Assembly (NCBI GenBank): GCA_958439425.1
Contig: CAUBVH010000004.1
Span: 1-64,000, forward strand
From: an uncultured Collinsella sp.
GTDB lineage: Bacteria; Actinomycetota; Coriobacteriia; Coriobacteriales; Coriobacteriaceae
Reading direction: 5' to 3'
DNA: 64,000 nt
A model generated the notes under the pieces. That model was not told where the DNA came from. It worked only from the letters and a program-made list of their open reading frames with translations, and searched no databases. Shown in pieces: positions 8,834-17,368 of this stretch. A program made the translations under genes and the position numbers. Position 1 is the first letter of the stretch. Every line of letters begins with the position of its first letter.

Positions 8834-10288
8834 ATGGCAGACATCGCATTCGAGAAGGACCTCTCCGTCGCCGAGACCGGCATCGGGGGCCTCAAGGTCG
8901 TCGACCTCGCCGTCCACGGCGACTCGCGCGGCTGGTTCAAGGAGAACTGGCAGCGCGCCAAGATGTGCGCCCTGGGCATCCCGGACCTCCGCGTCGTCCA
9001 GAACAACGTCTCCTACAACGACAGCCGCGGCGTCACCCGCGGCATCCACGCCGAGCCCTGGGACAAGTTCATCTCCGTGGCCCGCGGCTCGGTCTTCGGC
9101 GCCTGGGTGGACCTGCGCGAGGGCAGTGAGACCTTCGGCAAGGTGTTCACGACCGTCCTGGACCCCTCCAAGGCCATCTACGTCCCGCGCGGCGTTGGCA
9201 ACTCCTTCCAGGCCCTGGAGGACGGCACCGCCTACACCTACCTGGTGGACGCCCACTGGTCGCTCGAGCTCAAGAGGACCTACACGTTCGTGAACCTCGC
9301 CGATCCCGAGCTCGCCATCGGGTGGCCCATCCCGCTGGAGGAGGCCACCGTCTCCGAGGCCGACCTGAACCACCCGATGCTCAAGGACGTCGTACCCATG
9401 GCGCCGAAGCGCACCCTCGTCACCGGCTGCAACGGCCAGCTGGGCCATGCGGTGCGCGCGCTCGCCGAGGAGCGCGGCGTGGCGAAGGACTTCGACTTCT
9501 GCGACATCGACACCTTCGACATGTCCGACCCGGACGCCTATTCGCAGTACGACTGGTCGCTCTACGGCACGGTCATCAACTGCGGCGCCTACACGGCCGT
9601 GGACAGGGCCGAGGCCCCCGAGGGCCGCGTGACCGCCTGGAAGGCCAACGCGACCGGGCCGGCCCTGCTCGCCCGTACCTGCGCCGGACACGGGATCACG
9701 CTCGTCCACGTGTCCTCCGACTACGTCTTCGACGGCACGGCCGAGGTGCATGACGAGGAGGAGCCCTTCAGCCCGCTGTCCGTCTACGGCCAGACCAAGG
9801 CCGCCGGCGACATCGCCGTGGCCGGGTGCCCGCGCCACTACATCATGCGCAGCTCCTGGGTCATCGGCGAGGGGCACAACTTCGTCAAGACGATGAAGTG
9901 CCTGTCCGACCGCGTCGCCGACCCGGAGGACGGGCTCGCGCAGGTCACGGTCGTCGACGACCAGCTGGGCCGCCTGACCTTCACGCGCGACATGGCCGAG
10001 GCCATCTTCCACGTGCTGGGGACGCACGCCCCCTACGGCACCTACGACTGCACCGGATCCGGCGCGGTGAAGTCCTGGGCGGACATCGCACGCGCCGTCT
10101 TCGAGGCCGCCAACGGCAATGGGGAGAAGGTCGTGCCGGTATCGACCGCCGACTACTACGCGAGCGCCGAGGGCCCCGTCGCACCGCGCCCGGTCCACTC
10201 CGCGCTCGACCTGTCCGGGCTCGAGTCGGTCGGGTTCCACATGCCCGACTGGGAGGAAGAGCTGGGGGAGTATCTCAAGCTGTGTTAG
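8834..10288 (+). CDS. rmlCD: Bifunctional dTDP-4-dehydrorhamnose 3,5-epimerase / reductase (RmlC-RmlD fusion)
   Basis: One 484-residue chain joins the last two steps to dTDP-L-rhamnose. Residues 1 to about 190 are an RmlC-like cupin: DSRGWFKENWQR, the catalytic His in GVTRGIHAEPWDK, Tyr in AYTYLVDAHW and Asp in NLADPELAIGWP. The place where classical RmlC has the second His (AHGF) reads VGNSF. From about 195 the chain is an RmlD-like reductase with LVTGCNGQLGHAVR, SSDYVFDG and the YxxxK in VYGQTKAAGD. The start at 8834 has TAGGAGGGG upstream. From general knowledge, such fusions occur in some Actinobacteria and Gram-positives. A terminator follows. Confidence 0.92.
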   Translation: MADIAFEKDLSVAETGIGGLKVVDLAVHGDSRGWFKENWQRAKMCALGIPDLRVVQNNVSYNDSRGVTRGIHAEPWDKFISVARGSVFGAWVDLREGSETFGKVFTTVLDPSKAIYVPRGVGNSFQALEDGTAYTYLVDAHWSLELKRTYTFVNLADPELAIGWPIPLEEATVSEADLNHPMLKDVVPMAPKRTLVTGCNGQLGHAVRALAEERGVAKDFDFCDIDTFDMSDPDAYSQYDWSLYGTVINCGAYTAVDRAEAPEGRVTAWKANATGPALLARTCAGHGITLVHVSSDYVFDGTAEVHDEEEPFSPLSVYGQTKAAGDIAVAGCPRHYIMRSSWVIGEGHNFVKTMKCLSDRVADPEDGLAQVTVVDDQLGRLTFTRDMAEAIFHVLGTHAPYGTYDCTGSGAVKSWADIARAVFEAANGNGEKVVPVSTADYYASAEGPVAPRPVHSALDLSGLESVGFHMPDWEEELGEYLKLC

Positions 10289-10315
10289 TTTGACATTTCG
10301 ATTATCTTGAACTTC

Positions 10316-10357
10316 TGGTATAGGGATGAGGCTGGCTCGCCCCTATACCAATTTTAA
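10316..10357 (+). terminator. Intrinsic terminator of the rml cassette
   Basis: A perfect 10-bp stem (TGGTATAGGG at 10316-10325 and CCCTATACCA at 10341-10350) is followed by ATTTTAAT, 28 bases after the rmlCD stop. It would end transcription of rmlA-rmlB-rmlCD. Confidence 0.8.
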
Positions 10358-10584
10358 TAGTGCGAATTAAATTGATTGTTCAACGATGCAATCTCACTCG
10401 ATTCTATTCAAGTAATTCATGGCTCTTGTTGTGGTCGGAACTGACATAAACCTTTGCCCAGCCGCTCTGAATGGTTGGTGAACCGAGCTGTGGCTACTCA
10501 TCAGCGTTTATGTTTTCCAGGTTTCTCTGTCTATCACTCTCTTCTGCGTAAAAACAGTTTCTAGCAATCTAACAGATTGTTGCT

Positions 10585-10620
10585 AATTTCAATTAGTAGT
10601 TCTACTCACTAATTGAAATT
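10585..10620. repeat. Perfect 13-bp inverted repeat
   Basis: AATTTCAATTAGT (10585-10597) is repeated inverted as ACTAATTGAAATT (10608-10620) around a 10-base loop. An imperfect hairpin (AGCAATCT / AGATTGTTGCT) lies directly upstream. No T-run follows on the plus strand, so a simple terminator is unlikely; an operator or the trace of a recombination event is possible. Confidence 0.7.
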
Positions 10621-10694
10621 ATCTTCCGCTCGAATTATGTTCGTGAGCCAGCTCTTTGTTGTTACGCATGTTCTTTAAACTCGGACGTCCATCC

Positions 10695-10728
10695 TGCAGC
10701 CGTCTTTGAGTTGCAGCCATCTTTGAGT
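10695..10728. repeat. Two tandem 17-bp copies
   Basis: The unit TGCAGCCGTCTTTGAGT at 10695-10711 is followed at once by TGCAGCCATCTTTGAGT at 10712-10728, with one mismatch. It lies in the gene-poor spacer and has no known function. It may be a replication-slippage duplication or a pair of binding sites. Confidence 0.75.
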
Positions 10729-10936
10729 GCTTGTTCGGAATCTCTTTGATACTAGCCTGGCAAATGTAAGTGAGGCGAAGAGATGATGTCTACTATGCGG
10801 GCGTCCGTGCGCATCCTTTCGTCTGGTGTAATGCAGCCTCCACCTATTTATAATTATCGTATGACTTGGTTTCTCATAAGATATATTGAATGGATGTTCA
10901 GGTTCTATTGATTTGTCACGAGAGAATGGTGTTTGA

Positions 10937-11629
10937 TTGTCGTCTAAATCGAATGTGCTTATTGCGATTCCTGCATATAATGAAGAGGAGTGCATTGAAA
11001 GCACGGTTAACGAGCTCCGTTCGGTTGCTTCAGGGTTTGACTTCATTATTATCAATGATGGTTCACGCGATCGAACGGGTGAGATTTGCGGTTCGTTGAG
11101 CTGCAAGGTTATTACAATGCCAATTAACTGCGGGCTGACCGTTGGTTTTCAGACTGCGGCTCGATATGCCATCGATCATGGTTACGACTATATGATTCAG
11201 TTTGATGCAGATGGGCAACATCGACCGGAATATATAGCTGCTTTAGTTGAGAAAGCTGAAACATCTGGTTCCGATATTGTTATTGGCTCGAGGTTCCTAA
11301 CTGTTCGCAAAGACAAATCGATGCGTATGATAGGTTCGCGAATGATTACCGTTCTAATCAAGATGTTGACCGGTCGTCGTATCAGCGATCCCACATCAGG
11401 TTTTAGGTTATTTAGTAGTTCTGTACTCAAAGAATACTATTACGACAACACTCTCAATCCTGAGCCAGAATCAATCGCGTTGTTTTTAAAGCAAGGGTAC
11501 CTGGTTTCCGAGGTCCAAGTATCAATGCGTGAGCGCCAAGGTGGCGAGAGCTATTTAAATCCAGTTAAGTCGATTCAGTATATGCTTCGAGTGTTTGCTA
11601 CGCTGCTAGTAGTTCAATGGTTTAGGTGA
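10937..11629 (+). CDS. GT2 glycosyltransferase, polyprenyl-phosphate mannosyltransferase-like
   Basis: This is a 230-residue GT2 enzyme of the DPM1-like group, which moves a sugar from a nucleotide donor to polyprenyl phosphate. The motifs are LIAIPAYNEEECIESTVNEL, IIINDGSRDRT, the metal-binding QFDADGQHRPEYI, DPTSGFRLFS and SMRERQGGESYLNP. No membrane helix is evident at the C-terminus. Translation probably starts at TTG 10937; the ribosome site is weak. It is six bases upstream of a DUF2304 membrane protein, a pairing often seen in surface-glycan loci, where the small protein probably anchors the transferase. Confidence 0.85.
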   Translation: MSSKSNVLIAIPAYNEEECIESTVNELRSVASGFDFIIINDGSRDRTGEICGSLSCKVITMPINCGLTVGFQTAARYAIDHGYDYMIQFDADGQHRPEYIAALVEKAETSGSDIVIGSRFLTVRKDKSMRMIGSRMITVLIKMLTGRRISDPTSGFRLFSSSVLKEYYYDNTLNPEPESIALFLKQGYLVSEVQVSMRERQGGESYLNPVKSIQYMLRVFATLLVVQWFR

Positions 11630-11635
11630 TATAAA

Positions 11636-11968
11636 ATGACTCTTACATTGCGGGCGCTGCTTATTTTTTTTGCTGCCCTGGTGTTCTTTTTCGTTATCCG
11701 CAAATTGAAGAAGTCCCAGATGCGGGTTCTTGATTCCATGTTCTGGCTTTTATTCAGCTTAAGCTTTGTGTTATTTGGCATTTTTCCTGAGATAGCGCTT
11801 TTTATTTCTTCTGAACTTGGCTTTGTCTCAGCTTCAAATTTTGTATTTCTTTATGTTATTGCCGTCCTCGTGGTAAGGGACTTTTCGAATTGTCTGCGCC
11901 TTTCGAAGCAAGAGGAGCGCATTAATGGCCTGGCTCAGTCAATTGCGCTTGATAGCGATGATTCTTAG
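11636..11968 (+). CDS. DUF2304 small membrane protein
   Basis: The protein has 110 residues and three hydrophobic segments (about 5-22, 36-55 and 65-82). The cytoplasmic RKLKKSQMRVLDSMFWLLF between the first two is typical of DUF2304. The C-terminal charged stretch RLSKQEERI looks amphipathic. Genes of this family usually follow a DPM1-like GT2, as here, and are presumed membrane partners of it. The ATG follows GGTGAT in the tail of the transferase gene. Molecular role unproved. Confidence 0.82.
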   Translation: MTLTLRALLIFFAALVFFFVIRKLKKSQMRVLDSMFWLLFSLSFVLFGIFPEIALFISSELGFVSASNFVFLYVIAVLVVRDFSNCLRLSKQEERINGLAQSIALDSDDS

Positions 11969-12089
11969 GATTGACTTATTAATAACGAGTGTTTCGTTTT
12001 ATATTCGGTAGCCAAACTGTCTTTCTCGTTGACTCAAATCATGAAAACGTGTCGTCTAACGTATGCATTGCTAGGCTGGTAATTTATTT

Positions 12090-14147
12090 ATGTGGATACC
12101 TTTCTTTATATCCTCACTATTTCTCTTGCTTCTCTTAGAGGTTCCAGGTTTTGTGCTTTCACGCATGATGCGATTCTGCCGACTTGATTCGATCTTAATC
12201 GCACCGTTGTTTTCAATCGCCTTGCTTGAAATAGTGAGTATTGTTATTTCAAAGCTTGGAATATTCGCCACTTGGGTGAACCTGTGTCTTATCAGTTTTA
12301 TTCTTGCTGCAATATTCTTGTCTTGCAGATTAATCGATTGCTCTCGAAAAGCTACTATGACAGAGTCCTTTTTTGGTCATTCAAATTGGGTTGTTTTGTT
12401 TCTGTACTGTGGCGTAGCTTTTGTTGTTGCAACGAAAATTTTTCTACTACCACTGGACGGGCCATCATCTTTCATTCAAGATTCTGATAACTCATTTCAT
12501 CTCGCTGTTATTCGATCTTTTTTAGATGTCGGTGATTTTTCGACTTTCAATGTCGGCCTATATCATGATGTGCCGTCTAGCTCTATTCTTTCAATTGCTA
12601 ACGGCTTTTATCCTGCGGCTTGGCATTTGCTTGCTGCTCTTGTTGCAAGCTTTTCTGGACAGGATGTTGCGTTTGCGGCTAACGTTACTAATTATGTAAT
12701 GGTACTATTCGTTTTTCCATCAAGCGTGTTGTTGTTTTTTAAAACGGTATTTCGCGATGACCTTGGTGTTGTTGTTGCGGGGGTGCTGGTTCTGTTCGCA
12801 TTTAATAGCTTTCCCTGGGGTACTTTAATTTCAGTGTCGGGCCCTTTGTTCCCTAACACTTTGGGTCTCATGTTCGTACCGGCTTGTGCAGCCATATTTA
12901 TTAATTTCTTCAGTGGGTGTACGAAGCAGTTCGCCCTGAGTTATGTCTTTGCGTTTTTAGCTGGCGTACTTACGCTTTATTTTTCTCATCCAAATGCAGT
13001 ATTTACAATGGCTGTCCTTCTTGCGCCTTATGTTGTTTTGCGGTTTTCGAGTTGGTATATTGGAAAGAAACAACATGCGGATTCTGCCGTGTCTCTTTCT
13101 GTGAGATTAATCTCCCTCGCGATTCCTTCTTTATTTATTCTAGTTATTTGGATCGTCTGTTTTATTAATCCAGCTTTAAGTAACACCGTTTCTTTTACTT
13201 GGGGTATAACCGCCTCGCATTTACAGGCCATAGTTAATGTTCTGTCGCTTTCTTTTCGACTTCCGGCTGGTAATTATCTTCTTGCTATATTCGTGGCAAT
13301 TGGTTTCTTTGTCTTGCTTCGCAACAACGAGTGCTCGTGGCTTTGTTTCTCATATCTGATTGCTGCCGCCATTTATATAGTCGGAGCATCATCTTCGGGT
13401 TTTATAAAGCACTTCCTTGCGGGTTTTTGGTATACCGATCCGTACCGTTTGGGCGCATGTGCCGGTCTTATGGCAATTCCTTTGGCTGCTGCTGGCCTTG
13501 CGACTTTCTTTTCGCTTGCTGTGAAGGTATTTGACAGACTTGGATACGAACTTTGGGCGAAGTTCTTAGCCTGCGCTGTATGTCTTATTTTCACTTGGTG
13601 TGCTCTTTATATTAATGATTTCGATTTACCCGGATTTGGACGGGTATACACGGGTTTGGGTGATTATCACGCCTGTTCTATGCTTTCGAATGATTCGAAG
13701 CGCGACAACTTGTTTGATCCCAGAGAGCGACTTTTTTGTAAGCGTGTAGCTGAGTTTCTCGAAAATGATGATGGGTTGATATATAACAACGCAGATGACG
13801 GCAGCGCTTTCGCATATCCTTTATACGATTTAAACCTTCTTTACCGTCGGTCTGCTGCAGAGATGCTCGGTAATGAGACGTGTGATAACCAAACGCTGAG
13901 GTTGCATCTCGACAAGCTTGCTACAAATAGAGATGTTCAACGCATCCTTAAAGAGAATGGTATTAAGTACATTCTTAATTTGGACTATGGCGGTGAGATC
14001 AACGACGAGCGTTGCTACTACGGTTACTATACTTGGGACAAATGGCAAGGCATTAATTCGATCAAAGATTCGACTCCGGGGCTCAAGCTTCTTATGTCGG
14101 AAGACGATATGCGACTTTATGAGATAGATTATTCTTCTTTTAGTTAA
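12090..14147 (+). CDS. Large polytopic membrane protein, DUF6541-like (GT-C type?)
   Basis: This 685-residue protein has about 12 to 14 hydrophobic segments and a soluble C-terminal domain from roughly residue 520 (CSMLSNDSKRDNLFDP onward, ending DDMRLYEIDYSSFS). The first large extracellular loop carries the acidic segment FIQDSDNSFHLAVIRSFLD followed by GFYPAAWHLLAALV, which resembles DUF6541 proteins of Actinobacteria. An Asp-rich first loop is also a feature of GT-C glycosyltransferases, so it may add sugars from a lipid donor made by the GT2/DUF2304 pair upstream. A polymerase role (Wzy-like) is the other option. The ribosome site is weak, and the gene is A+T-rich. Confidence 0.65.
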   Translation: MWIPFFISSLFLLLLLEVPGFVLSRMMRFCRLDSILIAPLFSIALLEIVSIVISKLGIFATWVNLCLISFILAAIFLSCRLIDCSRKATMTESFFGHSNWVVLFLYCGVAFVVATKIFLLPLDGPSSFIQDSDNSFHLAVIRSFLDVGDFSTFNVGLYHDVPSSSILSIANGFYPAAWHLLAALVASFSGQDVAFAANVTNYVMVLFVFPSSVLLFFKTVFRDDLGVVVAGVLVLFAFNSFPWGTLISVSGPLFPNTLGLMFVPACAAIFINFFSGCTKQFALSYVFAFLAGVLTLYFSHPNAVFTMAVLLAPYVVLRFSSWYIGKKQHADSAVSLSVRLISLAIPSLFILVIWIVCFINPALSNTVSFTWGITASHLQAIVNVLSLSFRLPAGNYLLAIFVAIGFFVLLRNNECSWLCFSYLIAAAIYIVGASSSGFIKHFLAGFWYTDPYRLGACAGLMAIPLAAAGLATFFSLAVKVFDRLGYELWAKFLACAVCLIFTWCALYINDFDLPGFGRVYTGLGDYHACSMLSNDSKRDNLFDPRERLFCKRVAEFLENDDGLIYNNADDGSAFAYPLYDLNLLYRRSAAEMLGNETCDNQTLRLHLDKLATNRDVQRILKENGIKYILNLDYGGEINDERCYYGYYTWDKWQGINSIKDSTPGLKLLMSEDDMRLYEIDYSSFS

Positions 14148-14232
14148 TTATTCTTTTCGTTTTGGTCAAAGCATCCTCTTAATAGTCTTTAAGGCAAAGT
14201 TCCGTTTCTATTCATTTTTAGAGCTTCGCGAT

Positions 14233-14268
14233 AAGCCACTCGTCGATAAGCGGGTGGCTTATTATTTT
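14233..14268 (+). terminator. Intrinsic terminator after the DUF6541-like gene
   Basis: The stem AAGCCACTCG (14233-14242) pairs with CGGGTGGCTT (14251-14260), with one G-T pair, and is followed by ATTATTTTTG. It lies about 90 bases past the stop and just before the ribosome site of the next gene. Confidence 0.75.
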
Positions 14269-14296
14269 TGATGTTACTGATTCGTAGGAGTATTGC

Positions 14297-15307
14297 ATGT
14301 CTCTAAAAAACACCGTTTATGATGCCGTTAACTCAAATAAGTTTGGTAAAGCGTTCTTAAAGGCTCGTCGCGATCTCCGTGGCGATGAGGCAGTTCGGGC
14401 TATTCAGTCTGGTACCCATGACTTTGTCGACCGCAGCAAGGGCAGCGATAAGCTCTGCATTATTCTCGCGGGATATAAGCCGACATTATGGGAAGACGTT
14501 TTTGGGCGTATTGCGGCATATGTGCCTTCCGATGTTGACGTATGCGTTATGACCAGCGGGCTTGTGAATGAAGAGCTTAAGCAGATCGCCGCTGATCACG
14601 ACTGGTCCTATCTGTCGACTTCTGTCAATCATTTATCTGTTGTTCAGAATATTGCGATTGAATGCCATCCGAGGGCTAAGTGGATTTATAAGCTTGATGA
14701 GGATATGTTTTTGACTAAGGGCTTCTTTGAGGCAATGCTTGATACCTACAAGGAGCTTGAGTCAAAGACCTTATATAAACCAGCGTTTGTCTCTCCTTTA
14801 ATTAATGTCAGTTGCTACGGGCATCTTCGCTTGCTAGACAAATTGAATCTTCTGGATGATTTTAGGAATACCGGACTCACGGATATGAAGTATTCCGATG
14901 GATTGCACCACAATCGTCAGGTCATTTCTGAGCCTAAGGTTGCTCGTTATATGTGGGGCGAGTCTCAGCCTGTGTTGCGCGATATCGATGCGCTAACAGA
15001 GCGCTTCTCGATTGAAAATGAAGGTTTCCAGTATTCTATTTGCCCGATCCGCTATAGCATCGGTGCCATTTTGTTTTCGCGTGACGCCTGGAACGAGTTT
15101 GGGCACTTCCCGCTGACTTTTGTCGGAGGTCCGTATGGTCTTGGGGATGATGAGGAGCATATTTGTAACTACGCGTGTTTTACTGGTCGTGTGATGGTAG
15201 TAAATGAAAATATTGTTGTAGGCCATCTCGGCTACGGTGGCGCACAAACAAAGACTATGGTTGAGTATCATGCTAATCATCGTGATCAATTTAAGTTAAA
15301 GGCATAA
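14297..15307 (+). CDS. Putative GT-A glycosyltransferase, family not recognised
   Basis: This is a 336-residue soluble protein. Near residues 110-145 it reads NIAIECHPRAKWIYKLDEDM, an acidic DED placed like the metal-binding motif of GT-A enzymes. Later GPYGLGDDEEHICNYACFTG and VGHLGYGGAQT could form the acceptor site. TAGGAG lies six bases before the ATG. It is followed 11 bases later by a DUF4422 fusion protein and probably belongs to the same transcript after the upstream terminator. Base composition here is closer to the core genome than in the first 6.8 kb. A transferase role is inferred from the DED and the locus; no family name is secure. Confidence 0.6.
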   Translation: MSLKNTVYDAVNSNKFGKAFLKARRDLRGDEAVRAIQSGTHDFVDRSKGSDKLCIILAGYKPTLWEDVFGRIAAYVPSDVDVCVMTSGLVNEELKQIAADHDWSYLSTSVNHLSVVQNIAIECHPRAKWIYKLDEDMFLTKGFFEAMLDTYKELESKTLYKPAFVSPLINVSCYGHLRLLDKLNLLDDFRNTGLTDMKYSDGLHHNRQVISEPKVARYMWGESQPVLRDIDALTERFSIENEGFQYSICPIRYSIGAILFSRDAWNEFGHFPLTFVGGPYGLGDDEEHICNYACFTGRVMVVNENIVVGHLGYGGAQTKTMVEYHANHRDQFKLKA

Positions 15308-15318
15308 CGGGGGAATTA

Positions 15319-17211
15319 ATGTCTAAACCCAACATCAAAATCCTAGTCTCATGCCATAAGCCTGTCTGCACGCCTGATTCCGACCTGTATTTACCCGTTC
15401 ACGTCGGCTCTTTGGGTAAAGAGACTATTCCTGGATGCCAACGCGACGATTGCGGTGAAAACATCTCCGACCGAAATTTCACTTTTTGTGAAATGAGCGG
15501 TCAGTATTGGGCTTGGAAAAACTTAGAGGCTGATTATGTTGGCCAATGCCATTACCGACGTTTTTTCAATTTTGATGAGAAGAAATATGAGTCGAACGAT
15601 CATGCTCAGATTGAGGATGACTGTCTGTCGCCACTCTCAATTAAAAAGTATCAGCTAGCAAACGAGGCTTTGATCAGGGACTGTGTCGAGAAGGTTGACC
15701 TTGTACGTGCTCCTTATTGGGATGTGAGGGGAGTTCCCACCCCTTGTGGTCCTAAGAAAACTATAAAGGATCATATGTGTGCCTATGGCCTTGTCACTCA
15801 AGCCGAACTGGACCATATGGTTGATATTTGCAAGTTTGTTCAGCCTGATTATGTAGACGAGCTCGTCGCATATCTTAACGGTTCCAAGTATTTGGGCTAT
15901 AACTGCTTCGTGATGAAGAAGACTCTCTTCGACGAACTCTGTGCGTTTGAGTTTTCGATTCTCCAGCAGTTTGACTCTGAATATGACTATGAGAACAAAA
16001 CGACTACTCACAAACGTATTTGTGGCTATTTGGGTGAGATTCTATATAGCGTATTCGTCTCTCATATCTCTAAGAGAGGGATTAAGATCGCTGAGCGTCC
16101 GCTTGTTTTCTTTGAAGAGACGCCTGCTCCGTTTAATGCTGCTGCCGTCGATAACCAAACGGTTGATATCGTATGGCGCTATGCGGAATCGTCGCCTATT
16201 AAATTTGCCGTCGCGCTTGAGAGCTTAATTCGTCAGCTTGACGCGACCAGAAAATATCGATTGCTTCTAATTCATAATTGTCAGTTTAGCTTTGGCGATT
16301 GCCTCAACATACTTGAGACTATTCCGGAGAATCTGGAAATCATACAAGCGACTTTCCCGGTAGTTGGACCCAACGACCTCTTTGGTTCTATGGATGCTAC
16401 CGCAGCGCATATTGTTCTGCCTTTTATACTCCCTCGCATAATGAATTTCGATTTGATTGGTCGCCATCGAGTTCTTTGGGTTGAGGGGTGTGCTTTCTTT
16501 AAAAAAGACCCAGCCGAGATCATTAATGGCGTAGAAGATTCACTCGCTGCCGTAAAGAGCGTTTTCCTCGAGAAAGAGCTTAATAAGCCGGCTTCGTCTC
16601 GTTTGCGCGACTCATATCTTGCCGCTGCGGATGGTTGGGAGATGAGCGAGGCGTCCGCTCTTATAGTTGATTTGTCTCAGCTTTCTATCATCTGTCCTGA
16701 ACCATATGAGTTGTACTGTGCCTGTGCATCTGAACTGGGCATCGATCCAAGAGGCGATTTGGCTAAAGAGTTTCAAAAGTATCAGTTGCATAAAAAGAAA
16801 CCGGGCAGCGCTAAAGATGCTTTCTGCTTACCGCTAAGTGTATTTGCTGTTCGAAGCCTTATGATGCGCAAGCTGAATTTCAGCCTTATCCCGTATTCGA
16901 GCAGTATGCCCGTGGCTTCCTTTGAAGAAGTTGGCATGTGGGCCAACGAGTGCACGGCAAAGCGATATAAGGCCTCCGATGAAAGCGGATTGTTGCTCTA
17001 TTCGTCGGATACGACTCCATTCTCTGAACCGGCGAATGCACTTTGTCGTGATTATTGGCGTTTGGCCAGGTGTATGGATGCGTATGAGTCCCTTTTAGTT
17101 ACGCTTTCGGAATACCGACCGCTTGGATTAAAGCGGACGTTATTTCCAGTTGGGACAAAGCGACATAAAGTTATATTTAAAATGGTTTCCCTGATTAGGC
17201 GATTTAGATAG
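15319..17211 (+). CDS. Two-domain DUF4422 / GT8-like glycosyltransferase
   Basis: This 630-residue protein combines two parts. Residues 1 to about 265 are DUF4422: ILVSCHKPVC, GENISDRNFTFCEMSGQYW, YVGQCHYRRFFNF and NCFVMKKTLFDELC. From about 275 a second domain begins with VDIVWRYAESSPIKFAVALE and contains HRVLWVEGCAFFKKDPAEI at the place where GT8 enzymes have their DxD strand. The Asp pair is not evident there, so catalysis by this half is doubtful. CGGGGGAA precedes the ATG. It is a paralogue of the single-domain gene at 2294. Two activities in one chain could add consecutive sugars; this is inference. Confidence 0.72.
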   Translation: MSKPNIKILVSCHKPVCTPDSDLYLPVHVGSLGKETIPGCQRDDCGENISDRNFTFCEMSGQYWAWKNLEADYVGQCHYRRFFNFDEKKYESNDHAQIEDDCLSPLSIKKYQLANEALIRDCVEKVDLVRAPYWDVRGVPTPCGPKKTIKDHMCAYGLVTQAELDHMVDICKFVQPDYVDELVAYLNGSKYLGYNCFVMKKTLFDELCAFEFSILQQFDSEYDYENKTTTHKRICGYLGEILYSVFVSHISKRGIKIAERPLVFFEETPAPFNAAAVDNQTVDIVWRYAESSPIKFAVALESLIRQLDATRKYRLLLIHNCQFSFGDCLNILETIPENLEIIQATFPVVGPNDLFGSMDATAAHIVLPFILPRIMNFDLIGRHRVLWVEGCAFFKKDPAEIINGVEDSLAAVKSVFLEKELNKPASSRLRDSYLAAADGWEMSEASALIVDLSQLSIICPEPYELYCACASELGIDPRGDLAKEFQKYQLHKKKPGSAKDAFCLPLSVFAVRSLMMRKLNFSLIPYSSSMPVASFEEVGMWANECTAKRYKASDESGLLLYSSDTTPFSEPANALCRDYWRLARCMDAYESLLVTLSEYRPLGLKRTLFPVGTKRHKVIFKMVSLIRRFR

Positions 17212-17320
17212 TTTATATAGTCTATTCAGGCGCTCGTCATAGAGTGGCCGGCATAGAAGATTCGACCGTGCTATTGCAGGGACAATTACACGGTCGTCAT
17301 AATGAAGTTTAAACACATTT

Positions 17321-17356
17321 AATGGATTGGTGTTTTGAGTCGAACGCCAATCCATT
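17321..17356. terminator. Possible terminator between convergent genes
   Basis: A perfect 10-bp inverted repeat (AATGGATTGG at 17321-17330, CCAATCCATT at 17347-17356) with a 16-base loop lies in the 157-base gap between the convergent 15319 gene and licD. A second 8-bp inverted repeat (CGACCGTG 17263-17270 / CACGGTCG 17289-17296) lies beside it. T-runs are poor, so termination is only probable. Confidence 0.5.
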
Positions 17357-17368
17357 GATGGCAGCGCC

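Larger units (their letters stand above)
10289..10936. other. 648-base gene-poor, A+T-rich spacer
   Basis: No supported gene lies between rmlCD and the next transferase. The stretch holds the rml terminator, a perfect 13-bp inverted repeat, a tandem 17-bp repeat and otherwise A+T-rich sequence. Short frames on both strands, including a 143-codon minus-strand frame from 11106 to 10675 that runs antisense into the next gene, have no recognisable product. A segment near 10788-10850 reads DVYYAGVRAHPFVWCNAAS in one frame before a stop, which could be a gene remnant, but this is weak. Confidence 0.6.

Noticed and set aside
6936..10240. Very long minus-strand open frames opposite the rml genes (6936-8816 and 8651-10240)
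   Set aside because: They are antisense to well-recognised rmlA, rmlB and rmlCD; their predicted proteins are low-complexity Gly/Val/Ala/Asp-rich, which is expected from G+C-rich coding DNA.
10675..11106. A 143-codon minus-strand frame in the spacer after rml
   Set aside because: It overlaps the start of the plus-strand GT2 gene antisense, has no domain-like segments and no good ribosome site.
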